DNA of 64,000 bases from Hungatella sp. Lineage in GTDB: Bacteria > Bacillota > Clostridia > Lachnospirales > Lachnospiraceae. The notes under the pieces are model-generated. The model ran no database searches. It worked only from the letters and a program-made list of their open reading frames with translations, and was not told where the DNA came from. Of the stretch, positions 16,648 to 25,200 are shown one piece after another. Every line of letters begins with the position of its first letter. Within the stretch, counting starts at the first letter, position 1. Location of the stretch: NCBI GenBank assembly GCA_022792815.1, contig JAAWBS010000021.1, forward strand, positions 62,001 to 126,000, given 5' to 3'. Both the position numbers and the translations under genes were made by a program.

Positions 16648-18846
16648 TCATTCCTCTGCCTCAAACCGGTACACCACAGACTCATAGTCCTCCGACGTCA
16701 CCGGCAGAGCCAGTCCCGCCTTCATGAGCACGGCCCCTGAGAACGCCTCCCTGCTCTCCCGCTCCCGGTATATCAGATCCGGCTTCAGCCCCCTGAACCG
16801 AAGCAGGTTCACCGGCGGGTTCACTTCACTCTTCAACACCACGCCAGCCACCAGCACGTCCCTCTTATCCTTTGACACGAACTCCCAGAACACGGAATTG
16901 CTCCTGTCTCCGGGAGCTGACAGCCGGTAGTAATCCCCCTGCTGAACCAGTTCCTCCGTGCCCTTGAACTGGGCGATCTGCACTCCCGCGACTTCCTTTT
17001 CCTCCTGGTTCATGTGTTCCAGGTCCAGTTCATACCCAAAGGTTCCCGACCCGGCCACGATGCCTCGGGTGCGCAGAGACGTAGTCCGCCCTGTCTGATG
17101 ATTGGGGCACACGCTCACATGAGCCCCGAAGGTGCTGATGGGGTAAAAGAAGGAGGTGCCGTAGTGGATCTCCAGCCGGTCCGCCGCATCGGTGTTGTCA
17201 CTGCACCAGATCTGCGGGGAGTAGTAGAGCATCCCTGCGTCGTAGCGGCCCCCACCGCCTGCGCAGGTCTCAAAAAGCAGGTTGGGATAACGGCTGATCA
17301 GCCGCTCCATCATATCGTACACGCCCAGCATGTGGCGGTGGAAGACCTCCCCCTGTCTTCCCGCCTCCACTCCCTGGGAATACACGTTTCCGAGAGCCCG
17401 GTTCACGTCCCACTTGACATAGTCTGCCTGGCAGCTGTCGATGACCTGGAAGATCTGCTCCATGATGTAGTCCCGGACTTCCCTCTTCGTCACGTCCAGA
17501 TTCAGCTGGGAGCGGCTTCTCACCGGCAGCCGCCCCGGCACTCTCAGACACCAGTCCGGATGCCTGCGGTACAGATCGCTGTCCTCGGACACCATCTCCG
17601 GCTCCAGCCAGATGCCGAACTTCAGTCCCAGCTTCCGGATCTTGTTCACCAGTTTTGGCAGTCCGCCGTGAATCTTTTCCTCGTTGACATACCAGTCCCC
17701 CAAACCGGTATAATCGCTGTCCCGCTTGCCGAACCACCCGTCGTCCAGCACAAACATCTCCAGCCCCACGTCCTTGGCCGCCTTGGCGATGCCGTAGAGC
17801 TTCTGTTCATTAAACTCAAAATAGGTGGCCTCCCAGTTGTTCACCAGAATGGGCCTGGGCTTTTTCACGTAACTGCTGCGGATGAGATGCTCCCGAAACC
17901 CGTCATGGAAATGATGGGAAAGGGTCTCAAGGCCTGTTCCGGAATAGGACATGACCGCCTCCGGCGCCGCAAACGACTCCCCCGGCTTTAGCGTCCAGGC
18001 AAACTGATAAGGGTGAATCCCCATGACCACACGGGTCTGATCCACCTGGTCCAGTTCTGCCTGACAGATAAAATTGCCGCTGTAGACGAACGCAATTCCA
18101 AAACATTCTCCATAATCTTCGGTGGCGGCGTGATCACAGAAGACCACCGCCGGATTGTGATGGTGGCTGGATATTCCCCGCTTGCTCTCCACAGACTGGA
18201 TCCCGTGGTGAAGAGGCTGACGCTCCGTCATCCTCTCCATGGAGTGCCTTCCATAAAAATGGATCATGTCCATGGGACGTTTGGGAAAATCCAGCTCCGC
18301 GGACATGACTCTTCTCAGAGTAATATTGGTCTCCCCCCGGTTGACCACCTCCACGGTTCTGGCAATGATGTCACAGTCCCACAAGACTCCATAAAGCAAT
18401 TTCACACAGAGACCGCTGAGCTGGTCTTTTAAGACAATCTCAAGCGTCTCCGCCTCATCCTCCCCTGCAAACATGGCAGGCATGCCTGCCAGGGCATATT
18501 TTCCTTTTCTGATTTCATGAGAATCATATTTCAGCTGCAGAACATGGCTTCCGTCTTCATGCTCCGCCTCGATTCCCTGGATCCGGTAATCCCCGTTGCC
18601 CTCCGCCGTGTACTCCTGGGGAAGCACGTCAAGGGAGAATTTCCGGTCCCTGTCAGCCTCATAGGGGTTGCCGGAAAATCCCCGGTCCAGATTTACGATG
18701 CTGTGAATAATCTGTGCATCCCCCAAATCAGCGCCGTAGTAGAGATGCAGAAGGGTTCCGTACCTTCCCACCTGCATCTGGTACATACTGGTTTTCGTAT
18801 GCAGTGTAAATACTTTTGTCTCTTCGTGAAAAGAAATATATCTCAT
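16648..18846 (-). CDS. Alpha-galactosidase, GH36 family
   Basis: 732 aa, the usual length of bacterial GH36 enzymes. An N-terminal beta-sandwich (to about 330) precedes the TIM barrel, with LVNNWEATYFEF and FVLDDGWFG. The catalytic nucleophile is Asp480 in YVKWDVNR and the acid/base Asp536 in CAGGGGRYD. No signal peptide, so it acts on imported alpha-galactosides such as melibiose or raffinose, releasing galactose. It is the last gene of the operon binding protein - permease - permease - YesL-like - GH36. A second GH36 gene lies at 25201-27417. Confidence 0.95.
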   Translation of the reverse strand: MRYISFHEETKVFTLHTKTSMYQMQVGRYGTLLHLYYGADLGDAQIIHSIVNLDRGFSGNPYEADRDRKFSLDVLPQEYTAEGNGDYRIQGIEAEHEDGSHVLQLKYDSHEIRKGKYALAGMPAMFAGEDEAETLEIVLKDQLSGLCVKLLYGVLWDCDIIARTVEVVNRGETNITLRRVMSAELDFPKRPMDMIHFYGRHSMERMTERQPLHHGIQSVESKRGISSHHHNPAVVFCDHAATEDYGECFGIAFVYSGNFICQAELDQVDQTRVVMGIHPYQFAWTLKPGESFAAPEAVMSYSGTGLETLSHHFHDGFREHLIRSSYVKKPRPILVNNWEATYFEFNEQKLYGIAKAAKDVGLEMFVLDDGWFGKRDSDYTGLGDWYVNEEKIHGGLPKLVNKIRKLGLKFGIWLEPEMVSEDSDLYRRHPDWCLRVPGRLPVRSRSQLNLDVTKREVRDYIMEQIFQVIDSCQADYVKWDVNRALGNVYSQGVEAGRQGEVFHRHMLGVYDMMERLISRYPNLLFETCAGGGGRYDAGMLYYSPQIWCSDNTDAADRLEIHYGTSFFYPISTFGAHVSVCPNHQTGRTTSLRTRGIVAGSGTFGYELDLEHMNQEEKEVAGVQIAQFKGTEELVQQGDYYRLSAPGDRSNSVFWEFVSKDKRDVLVAGVVLKSEVNPPVNLLRFRGLKPDLIYRERESREAFSGAVLMKAGLALPVTSEDYESVVYRFEAEE

Positions 18847-18936
18847 ATGTTGCCTTTACCCTCCACCGATTATAGTAAGTATGCCCGGAACCAAAAGGAA
18901 GTAAAGGGATGTTCCCATGGCGCCGGGCATTGCTTT

Positions 18937-19611
18937 TTAGAAGACATACTGATCCGTTTCGTTCCCGATCCCCCTAAACTCCCTCTCCTCCACAGAAAAG
19001 TATGGGCGGAACAGCTTCCATAAAAACCATGAATTTCCATAAGCTGTCAATGAAAACCCGCACATCAGCCAGATTAAGAGGTAAAGCGGAAACAACTGCG
19101 CGTCTACCAGAGTAAAATACATGGGCATACAGGTGAGCACTGCCATACACAGGGCGTAACCCGGTTTCCTGGCTGCGAAACACAAAGCGTAGATCACCAG
19201 CCGTCCTGTTTTATTCTCAAAGGATGCGATGATGGGAAACACATACATCGCGGTTATAAGAAGGAGCAGGGCAATTCCCCATACCACATAGAGAAACACC
19301 GCCGACATCACGCCGGGCATGGAAACTACCGCCTTTTTTTCAAACCAGACACATACTCCCGCCGCCGCCAGGCCCAGCCAGACGGCTGTAGCCTGAAAGA
19401 AATTCCCCCGAAAACTTCTCCAGTAACATTTCCAGACGCTGATATCCCTGTCTTTGTGGAGCTTTAAGGTACAATAATACAAAGCCGTAGTGGACGCTCC
19501 TATGGTAATAACAGGAATACTGGTTATGATCCATAACAGGTTCAAACCGATAAAGCCTCCTGCCGACAGGAAAAAATTGTGAAGAAAACTGTCCTCGCTG
19601 AACAGGTTCAT
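18937..19611 (-). CDS. YesL-like (DUF624) membrane protein
   Basis: 224 aa with about five membrane segments. GFIGLNLLWIITSIPVITIGAS and ALYYCTLKLHKDRD are characteristic of the DUF624/YesL family, commonly linked to carbohydrate ABC transporters in Firmicutes. Function is unknown. The ATG at 19611 (MNLFSED) follows AAGGAGAGGGC and is preferred to an upstream in-frame start at 19680. It sits between the transporter permease gene and the alpha-galactosidase. Confidence 0.82.
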   Translation of the reverse strand: MNLFSEDSFLHNFFLSAGGFIGLNLLWIITSIPVITIGASTTALYYCTLKLHKDRDISVWKCYWRSFRGNFFQATAVWLGLAAAGVCVWFEKKAVVSMPGVMSAVFLYVVWGIALLLLITAMYVFPIIASFENKTGRLVIYALCFAARKPGYALCMAVLTCMPMYFTLVDAQLFPLYLLIWLMCGFSLTAYGNSWFLWKLFRPYFSVEEREFRGIGNETDQYVF

Positions 19612-19694
19612 GCCCTCTCCTTCCTTCTGTCTCTTATTTCCCGCTGCTTCACAGTGCTCAGTCGATTCCGCACTGCTCATTGCTTACATGAAGT

Positions 19695-20519
19695 CTATAG
19701 CTTGCCTCCGGAAGTGGCGATGCCTTCGATGAACTGTTTCTGGAAGATCAGATACAGTACAATCATAGGAATACATGCCAGAAGGGAAGCTGCCATCAGC
19801 TGCGGATAATTGTTGGTGTACTGACCCTGCATCTTGGCAAGAGCAGCAGACAAAGGCATCACATCCCTGTTACAGATCAGAGGCCACATCAGGTCTTTAT
19901 AGGCAAACACTGCCGTGAAGATACCGAGGGCTACCATGGAAGACCGGGTCAGAGGGGACATGATGAACAGGAAGGTCTGACCGATGTTGCAGCCGTCCAG
20001 ACGAGCCGCCTCTTCCAGATCCCTGGGAAGACCCATGTATGCCTGACGAAGCAGGAAGGTACCGAAAGCAGTTATTAAGCCCGGGAAAACCAGGGCGAAG
20101 ATGGTGTTTAACATTCCCATCTTGCTGACCATCAGGTACTGGGGAATGATGAAGATCTGGCCCGGCACCATCATCTGGAACAGAATCAGAGAGAACATAA
20201 TGTTCTTTCCCCTGAACTCCAGCCTGCCAAAGGCATAGCCTGCCAGTGTTGCCGTGAGAACCGCCGCGATTACACGGCCTGCGATCAAAAGCAGGGTGTT
20301 TAAGTACAGGTTAAAGAAGTCCATGTTGTTGATAACCGTTGCAAAACTTTCCGTTCTCCACACACTCGGGAAGATGACGAAAGGACTCACGCTGGTTGCC
20401 TCACTCATGCTCTTAAAAGCGGTCAAGATCATCCATAAAAACGGCACTAACATGGTGATGGATACCAAAATCAGGATCACATGGATCAATGCCTGTATCA
20501 TTTTTGCTCTTCGTTCCAT
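19695..20519 (-). CDS. Sugar ABC transporter permease (MalG/MsmG type)
   Basis: 274 aa with six membrane helices. The cytoplasmic EAA loop reads EAARLDGCNIGQTFLFIMSP (about residues 175-195), where the ATPase docks. It is the second permease of a CUT1-family importer, partner of the product at 20535-21422. GGAGAGGAGAAA precedes the ATG. Context with GH36 enzymes suggests an alpha-galactoside substrate. Confidence 0.93.
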   Translation of the reverse strand: MERRAKMIQALIHVILILVSITMLVPFLWMILTAFKSMSEATSVSPFVIFPSVWRTESFATVINNMDFFNLYLNTLLLIAGRVIAAVLTATLAGYAFGRLEFRGKNIMFSLILFQMMVPGQIFIIPQYLMVSKMGMLNTIFALVFPGLITAFGTFLLRQAYMGLPRDLEEAARLDGCNIGQTFLFIMSPLTRSSMVALGIFTAVFAYKDLMWPLICNRDVMPLSAALAKMQGQYTNNYPQLMAASLLACIPMIVLYLIFQKQFIEGIATSGGKL

Positions 20520-20534
20520 AGCGTTTCTCCTCTC

Positions 20535-21422
20535 CTAATTATAGTATACCCACTTCTTCTGGGCAATCATCTGGAATACGGTTATGACCATAATAATGGC
20601 GATCAGCAGCACCACGATGGTGGAACCATAACCCTTGTTGTTCTCCACGAAGGAGTTCTGATAGAACAGATACACGATGGACTGGGTCTTGTAGAGAGCC
20701 GGGTTGTTCTTATCCATTACCATGAAGATCAAGTCAAATACCTGCATGCCTCCGATGACTCTGGTGATGGTTACAAAGAAGATGGTCGGGGACAGCAGAG
20801 GAACCGTAATGTTGAAAAACTGGTTGATTCCCGTGGCGCCGTCGATGCTGGCCGCCTCATAGTAGTCCCTGGGAATCTCCTGAAGGCCTGCCAGAAACAG
20901 TACCATGTTGTAACCGATGATAGACCAGATACCGATCACTGCGATGGCGAACACCGCGATGGCCGGGTCGGAGATCCAGTTGATGCTGGTTCCGAAAAGG
21001 TGGTTCAAAAGACCGAACTCCGAGTTAAACAGCCATCTCCACACCATAGCGATGGCGGCCGGAGCGGCAACCATGGGCAGGAAGAAGATGGTACGGTACG
21101 CAGACACACCGAACATCTTACGGTTTAACAGAACTGCCAGCACCAAAGCGATGGCGATGGAGAAAGGCACTTCCACGATAGCGTACTTAAAGGTGTTGAG
21201 CACAGACTGCCATACCTCGGCATCTCCCATCAGCTTCACATAGTTGTCCAGACCGATAAAGATATTGCCTCTTCCGAAGTCGCCGGTCTTAAAAAAGCTC
21301 TGGTAAATGGTTTGGAAAATCGGAATAATATTCAGTACGATCAAACCGATCATAGTGGGGAGGATGAACAGCCATCCCCACATGAATTCGTTGCGTTCCC
21401 TGCTGGTTCCTTTTTTAATCAC
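20535..21422 (-). CDS. Sugar ABC transporter permease (MalF/MsmF type)
   Basis: 295 aa with six membrane helices. The EAA loop reads YYEAASIDGATGINQFFNIT (about 185-205). Start is GTG at 21422 behind GGGGTGGAG. It lies 15 nt upstream of the second permease and 27 nt downstream of the binding-protein gene, so all three are cotranscribed. No ATP-binding subunit is encoded here; CUT1 systems often share an MsmK/MalK-type ATPase made elsewhere. Confidence 0.93.
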   Translation of the reverse strand: MIKKGTSRERNEFMWGWLFILPTMIGLIVLNIIPIFQTIYQSFFKTGDFGRGNIFIGLDNYVKLMGDAEVWQSVLNTFKYAIVEVPFSIAIALVLAVLLNRKMFGVSAYRTIFFLPMVAAPAAIAMVWRWLFNSEFGLLNHLFGTSINWISDPAIAVFAIAVIGIWSIIGYNMVLFLAGLQEIPRDYYEAASIDGATGINQFFNITVPLLSPTIFFVTITRVIGGMQVFDLIFMVMDKNNPALYKTQSIVYLFYQNSFVENNKGYGSTIVVLLIAIIMVITVFQMIAQKKWVYYN

Positions 21423-21449
21423 AACTCCACCCCTTTTCTTTATTCAGGA

Positions 21450-22733
21450 TTATTTTTCCTCTGCAATCTTCTCGTTCATAATGGCAGTGATGTTAGCGCA
21501 GGCAGTCGCCATATCCTCCTCACCGTTCCACGGTTTCTTAAGCTCTTCCACCATAGGATTCCACCATGCCAGTGTGCTTCTGGTGGCAGGGCGGAATACC
21601 ACGTCATCCATAGCCTCCAGATAGGGAGTCAGGTTAAATTTGTCGGTGTTGTTCACCCACTGATCGGATACACCCTCATAAGCCGCCATGGTCACGCCAA
21701 GTTCTGCCTGCTTCTGCTGCATATCCTTGGTTGCAAACCACTCGATCAGTTTGTAAGCACCCTCGGGATTCTTGGTGTTCTTGGAAGCTGCCCAGCCAAG
21801 TCCATTGTACAGAGAAACGCTTCTTCCGGTTGCGGCATCCTTGGGAAGTCTCGCCACATCTGCATTTGCCGCGATGTACTCGTTATCCTTAAAGCCTGCT
21901 ACCATCCAGGAACCCTGAGTGATCATAGCCACCTTGCCGGAACCGAACAGCACGTCGGTACCTGTCTCGGACATGGTAGAGGCAGGGGGCATCACCGTAT
22001 GTACCATCTTGTCTACGAATTCCATGGCTGCGATGGTCTTGGGATCATCAAATCCGGACATTCCCTGATCGTTGAGAACACATCCGCCCATGGTATAGAC
22101 GATATTCATCCAGGTATCCTGCTCATTGGACGGGTTAGCCGCGAATCCGTACACGCTTCCGTCCTCTTTTGTCAGCTTCTGAGCGATCTCGTAGAACTCA
22201 TCCCAGGTCCAGCTTCCGTCCGGATAGGGAATTCCCGCCTCATCAAACAAGGTCTTGTTGTACCACACTGCGATGGTATCCATATCCTTCGGCAGAGCAT
22301 AGGTCTTGCCGTCCCACTGATACATCTCCTTCAGAGCAGTCGGAAACTTATCCATCTCCAGCACTTCACTCTTGGCTACCTGATCCGTAATGTCCAGGAG
22401 AATATCATTGGACATATACTTCACTGCCTCGTTGGAATGCATCCAGAACACATCAGGCATATCTCCGCCGCTGGCGCCCGCCTCCAGAAGAGTCCAATAA
22501 CTGTTCCACTCAATCACCTGAACCTGTGCCTGGATTCCGGTAGCCTCCGTAAACGCGTTGCAGATCTCCTGGAGACCTTTCTGCTGTCCGTTATCCCAGA
22601 TCGCCACAGTCAAAGCCGCCTTGGGATCCCCTCCCGCACTCTTTCCGCCGCCGGATCCTCCGCACCCTGCCAGACCGGTCACCGTCATCGCCGCCGCCAG
22701 ACTCAGAGCCAACACTTTGTTACGTCTTTTCAT
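21450..22733 (-). CDS. Extracellular sugar-binding lipoprotein of ABC transporter
   Basis: 427 aa. A lipoprotein signal peptide (MKRRNKVLALSL, lipobox LAGC at residues 21-24) is followed by a Gly/Ser linker and an SBP_bac_1 domain with VAIWDNGQQKGLQEI, ALPKDMDTIAVWYNK and a FAANPSNEQD stretch. It captures the sugar outside the membrane and delivers it to the two permeases. GGGAGGTAATGCAAG precedes the ATG. First gene of the operon. Confidence 0.94.
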   Translation of the reverse strand: MKRRNKVLALSLAAAMTVTGLAGCGGSGGGKSAGGDPKAALTVAIWDNGQQKGLQEICNAFTEATGIQAQVQVIEWNSYWTLLEAGASGGDMPDVFWMHSNEAVKYMSNDILLDITDQVAKSEVLEMDKFPTALKEMYQWDGKTYALPKDMDTIAVWYNKTLFDEAGIPYPDGSWTWDEFYEIAQKLTKEDGSVYGFAANPSNEQDTWMNIVYTMGGCVLNDQGMSGFDDPKTIAAMEFVDKMVHTVMPPASTMSETGTDVLFGSGKVAMITQGSWMVAGFKDNEYIAANADVARLPKDAATGRSVSLYNGLGWAASKNTKNPEGAYKLIEWFATKDMQQKQAELGVTMAAYEGVSDQWVNNTDKFNLTPYLEAMDDVVFRPATRSTLAWWNPMVEELKKPWNGEEDMATACANITAIMNEKIAEEK

Positions 22734-22776
22734 CTTGCATTACCTCCCGTTTTCGTCATAATGACTTATTTTTTTA

Positions 22777-22823
22777 GTTATAATGCCTGATTTGACACGA
22801 ACAATCAGAGTCACATGTCAAAT
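22777..22823 (-). promoter_or_regulatory. Promoter and inverted-repeat operator of the sugar-uptake operon
   Basis: On the minus strand TTGTTC (22804-22799), a 16-bp spacer and TATAAC (22782-22777) form a weak promoter 44 bp from the binding-protein ATG. An inverted repeat, ATTTGACA (22790-22797) and TGTCAAAT (22816-22823), flanks the -35 and is a candidate site for one of the adjacent AraC regulators. Confidence 0.5.
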
Positions 22824-22940
22824 TGTTACTTAGATTATAAAAAATATATGGGCATCTTGTACATGGCAAGGTAATTTCTTTTTTTGCATAAACCATATGG
22901 AAAAATGGACTGATGTATGGTAAAATGTTAACAAATAAGC

Positions 22941-23270
22941 AGTGCGAAGGAAAGTTAAAAGGCTGCTGCGTTGTGCTTGCACATAAGCAGATGACTTTTT
23001 ACTTTCCTTCATAGGGCTTATGCCCGACAGCGAGATGAAGCGAAGCGGAATCGAGCGGCACTGCGGACTGGCCCGCAGCCAAGTGCGAAGGAAAGTTAAA
23101 AGGTAGCTGCGTTGTGCTTGCACATAAGCAGATGGCTTTTGACTTTCCTTCATAGGGCTTATGCCCGACAGCGAGATGGCGCGCAGCGCAATCAAGCAGT
23201 GCACTGCGGACCCGCCCCTCGACACACGCCAAGGCAAGCCAAAAGGTTGCTGCGTTGTGCTCACACATAC
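22941..23270. repeat. 141-bp tandem repeat with internal hairpin, 2 full and 1 partial copies
   Basis: Copy 1 is 22941-23081, copy 2 is 23082-about 23222, and a degenerate partial copy runs to about 23270. Each full copy contains a long hairpin: GAAGGAAAGT and the following AAAAG pair with CTTTT and ACTTTCCTTC (in copy 1 22946-22961 with 22995-23010), inner CTGCT/AGCAG, then a small GGGC-TTAT-GCCC stem. It fills most of the 570-bp gap between the binding-protein gene and the AraC gene. Reading frames across it repeat the same GHKPYEGK peptide on the minus strand and lack ribosome sites, so it is treated as non-coding. Confidence 0.8.
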
Positions 23271-23305
23271 CAGTACTTCATAGACCCCCCAAAGGAGATG
23301 ACATC

Positions 23306-24241
23306 ATGAGAAATATCAAGTACACCGATTCCGCACAGTTTCAATGTCTCGAGCACCTGCGGGAAGCCTTCATGGATCTTTATCTGGTCCACTGCGGCCT
23401 CGAGCACTGTCAGCCCTCCCACTCCATCGGCCCGTCCTTCCGGGACGAATACATCATCCACTTTGTTCTGGAAGGCAAAGGAAGCTACACGGTGGGCGGC
23501 ATCACCTATTTTCTGTCCAGCGGCCAGATGTTTCTGATCAATCCGGGGGAGGAAGTCCGTTACGGTGCCGACCCCGATGAGCCGTGGACTTACGCCTGGG
23601 TCGGATTCAACGGCATCCGGGCTGCCTCCACCTTAAAAAACTGCGGATTCTCCAAACAGTCCTATGTCCTTCCTTTCAAGAAGCAGGATGTATTGGTAGA
23701 GCACGTCTCTAATATACTGACTTCCTCCCAGCTTTCCCTGTCCAACGACCTAAAGAGAAACGCCTATCTTCTGCTGCTCTTTTCTTATCTCATGGACAAC
23801 TACAACAGTATTTTCGGACAAACCCACAAAAACGGTGATATCCGGTATGATTACGGAAGCAGCGTCTACGTAGAACAGGCCATAGATTACATCAAATGGA
23901 ACCACAGCCGCGGTATCAACGTGACGGACATCGCGGATTACATAGGCATCAGTCGTACCTATCTCAACCATGTCTTTCAGAAGGAGCTTGGCATCTCCTC
24001 CCAGAAATTTCTCATGGATTTCCGACTGCACAAGGCGGCCAGCCTTCTGATGTCCTCCGACCTTCCTGTGACGGAAGTGTCCGCGGAGGTGGGATACGAC
24101 GATTCCCTGGCTTTCTCCAAGGCATTCAAGAAAAAATTCGGTTTAAGCCCGAAGAATTACCGAAGCCACAAAGAGACCATGGAACATTTTACTGTCAAGC
24201 AGCCATCCACCGATGAACTTCTTCAATTGATGAAACCATAG
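23306..24241 (+). CDS. AraC-family transcriptional regulator 1
   Basis: 311 aa. The N-terminal cupin-like sensor domain (residues about 30-150) has YIIHFVLEGKGSYTVGG and MFLINPGEEVRYG. The C-terminal double HTH (about 200-300) has VTDIADYIGISRTYLNHVF and EVGYDDSLAFSKAFKKKFG. The ATG at 23306 lies 8 nt after AAAGGAG; a longer frame from 23255 runs into the repeat region and was rejected. Divergent from the sugar-uptake operon and 16 nt upstream of a second AraC gene. Likely an MsmR/RafR-type sugar-responsive activator. Confidence 0.92.
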   Translation: MRNIKYTDSAQFQCLEHLREAFMDLYLVHCGLEHCQPSHSIGPSFRDEYIIHFVLEGKGSYTVGGITYFLSSGQMFLINPGEEVRYGADPDEPWTYAWVGFNGIRAASTLKNCGFSKQSYVLPFKKQDVLVEHVSNILTSSQLSLSNDLKRNAYLLLLFSYLMDNYNSIFGQTHKNGDIRYDYGSSVYVEQAIDYIKWNHSRGINVTDIADYIGISRTYLNHVFQKELGISSQKFLMDFRLHKAASLLMSSDLPVTEVSAEVGYDDSLAFSKAFKKKFGLSPKNYRSHKETMEHFTVKQPSTDELLQLMKP

Positions 24242-24257
24242 AAACAGGTGATACATT

Positions 24258-25139
24258 ATGGAACAATCTCTCGTACTCCAGCTTCCCAACCGCCAGATTC
24301 AGGACTTTTACCTGTGTTTCTGCGGTTATGCCAAGTGCGAACCCCTCCACAGTCCGGGCTGGGGGGTACGCCCCAACTATGTGATCCACTACATCCTGGA
24401 CGGAGAGGGAGACTACCAGGTGGACGGCAGAACCTTCCACCTAAGAGCCGGGCAGGGTTTTATCATCGAACCCAATGTCCTGACCTTCTACCAGGCCTGT
24501 CAGGAGCATCCCTGGTCCTACGTGTGGGTGGGGTTCTCCGGCCCCAGAGCACCCCAGTATCTGTCCTATCTGGGTTTTAATCACAACCATCTGATCTTTA
24601 AAAGTTCGGATTCAGGGCAGATCCGATCCCTGGTATTTCAGATGCTCCGCTCCGGCCAGAACAGCCCCAAGAACGAATTCTACCTTCACGGGTTATTTTT
24701 CGAATTTTTCTCCTGCCTGATAGACGAAAATGCTCCCAGCCAGCATGATGATCTGGACCGGGACCGGGAGACCACCAACAGATATCTGCGTGAGGCCATC
24801 TCTTACATTCAGCAGCACTTTGATGAAGGGCTGCGGGTGTCGGACCTGGCGGATCATGTGGCGGTGAGCCGGGGATATCTGTACCAGATCTTCAACGAGA
24901 CTCTGGGCATGTCCCCCAAACAGTATCTGACCAACTTCTGCATGACCCGTGCCACCGAGCTTCTGACCCTGGACAACGAACCGGTGGAGGAGGTGGCCAG
25001 AAAATGCGGCTATCCCAACCCTGTGGCCTTCTCTGCCCTGTTTCGAAAGCGCATGGGCATGTCTCCCACCCAGTACCGAAATCAGCTGTCCGCCGGCTAT
25101 CGGGAGCGGCTTAAAAAAGAGCTGGAGAGTCTGCAGTAG
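24258..25139 (+). CDS. AraC-family transcriptional regulator 2
   Basis: 293 aa with the same architecture as its neighbour: cupin domain with NYVIHYILDGEGDYQVDG and FIIEPNVLTFYQ, and C-terminal HTH with VSDLADHVAVSRGYLYQIF and CGYPNPVAFSALFRKRMG. The two proteins are similar throughout, indicating tandem duplication followed by divergence. They are presumably cotranscribed. One may control the uptake operon, the other the second alpha-galactosidase, which it faces across a terminator. Confidence 0.92.
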   Translation: MEQSLVLQLPNRQIQDFYLCFCGYAKCEPLHSPGWGVRPNYVIHYILDGEGDYQVDGRTFHLRAGQGFIIEPNVLTFYQACQEHPWSYVWVGFSGPRAPQYLSYLGFNHNHLIFKSSDSGQIRSLVFQMLRSGQNSPKNEFYLHGLFFEFFSCLIDENAPSQHDDLDRDRETTNRYLREAISYIQQHFDEGLRVSDLADHVAVSRGYLYQIFNETLGMSPKQYLTNFCMTRATELLTLDNEPVEEVARKCGYPNPVAFSALFRKRMGMSPTQYRNQLSAGYRERLKKELESLQ

Positions 25140-25141
25140 AA

Positions 25142-25181
25142 AAGGGTGTAAAGACCTTCCTAAAAGTCTTTACACCCTTTC
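25142..25181. terminator. Bidirectional rho-independent terminator
   Basis: A 15-bp perfect stem, AAAGGGTGTAAAGAC (25142-25156) with 25167-25181, and a 10-nt loop, between the convergent AraC gene and alpha-galactosidase 2. Confidence 0.88.
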
Positions 25182-25200
25182 TCCTGTTTGCCCTGTGTCA

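Noticed and set aside
16648-17991. Long plus-strand frames opposite the GH36 genes
   Set aside because: Shadows of GC-rich coding sequence; the minus-strand products have complete catalytic motifs.
22830-23268. Two minus-strand frames of 89 and 144 codons
   Set aside because: They lie in the 141-bp repeat, repeat the same peptide and have no ribosome sites.
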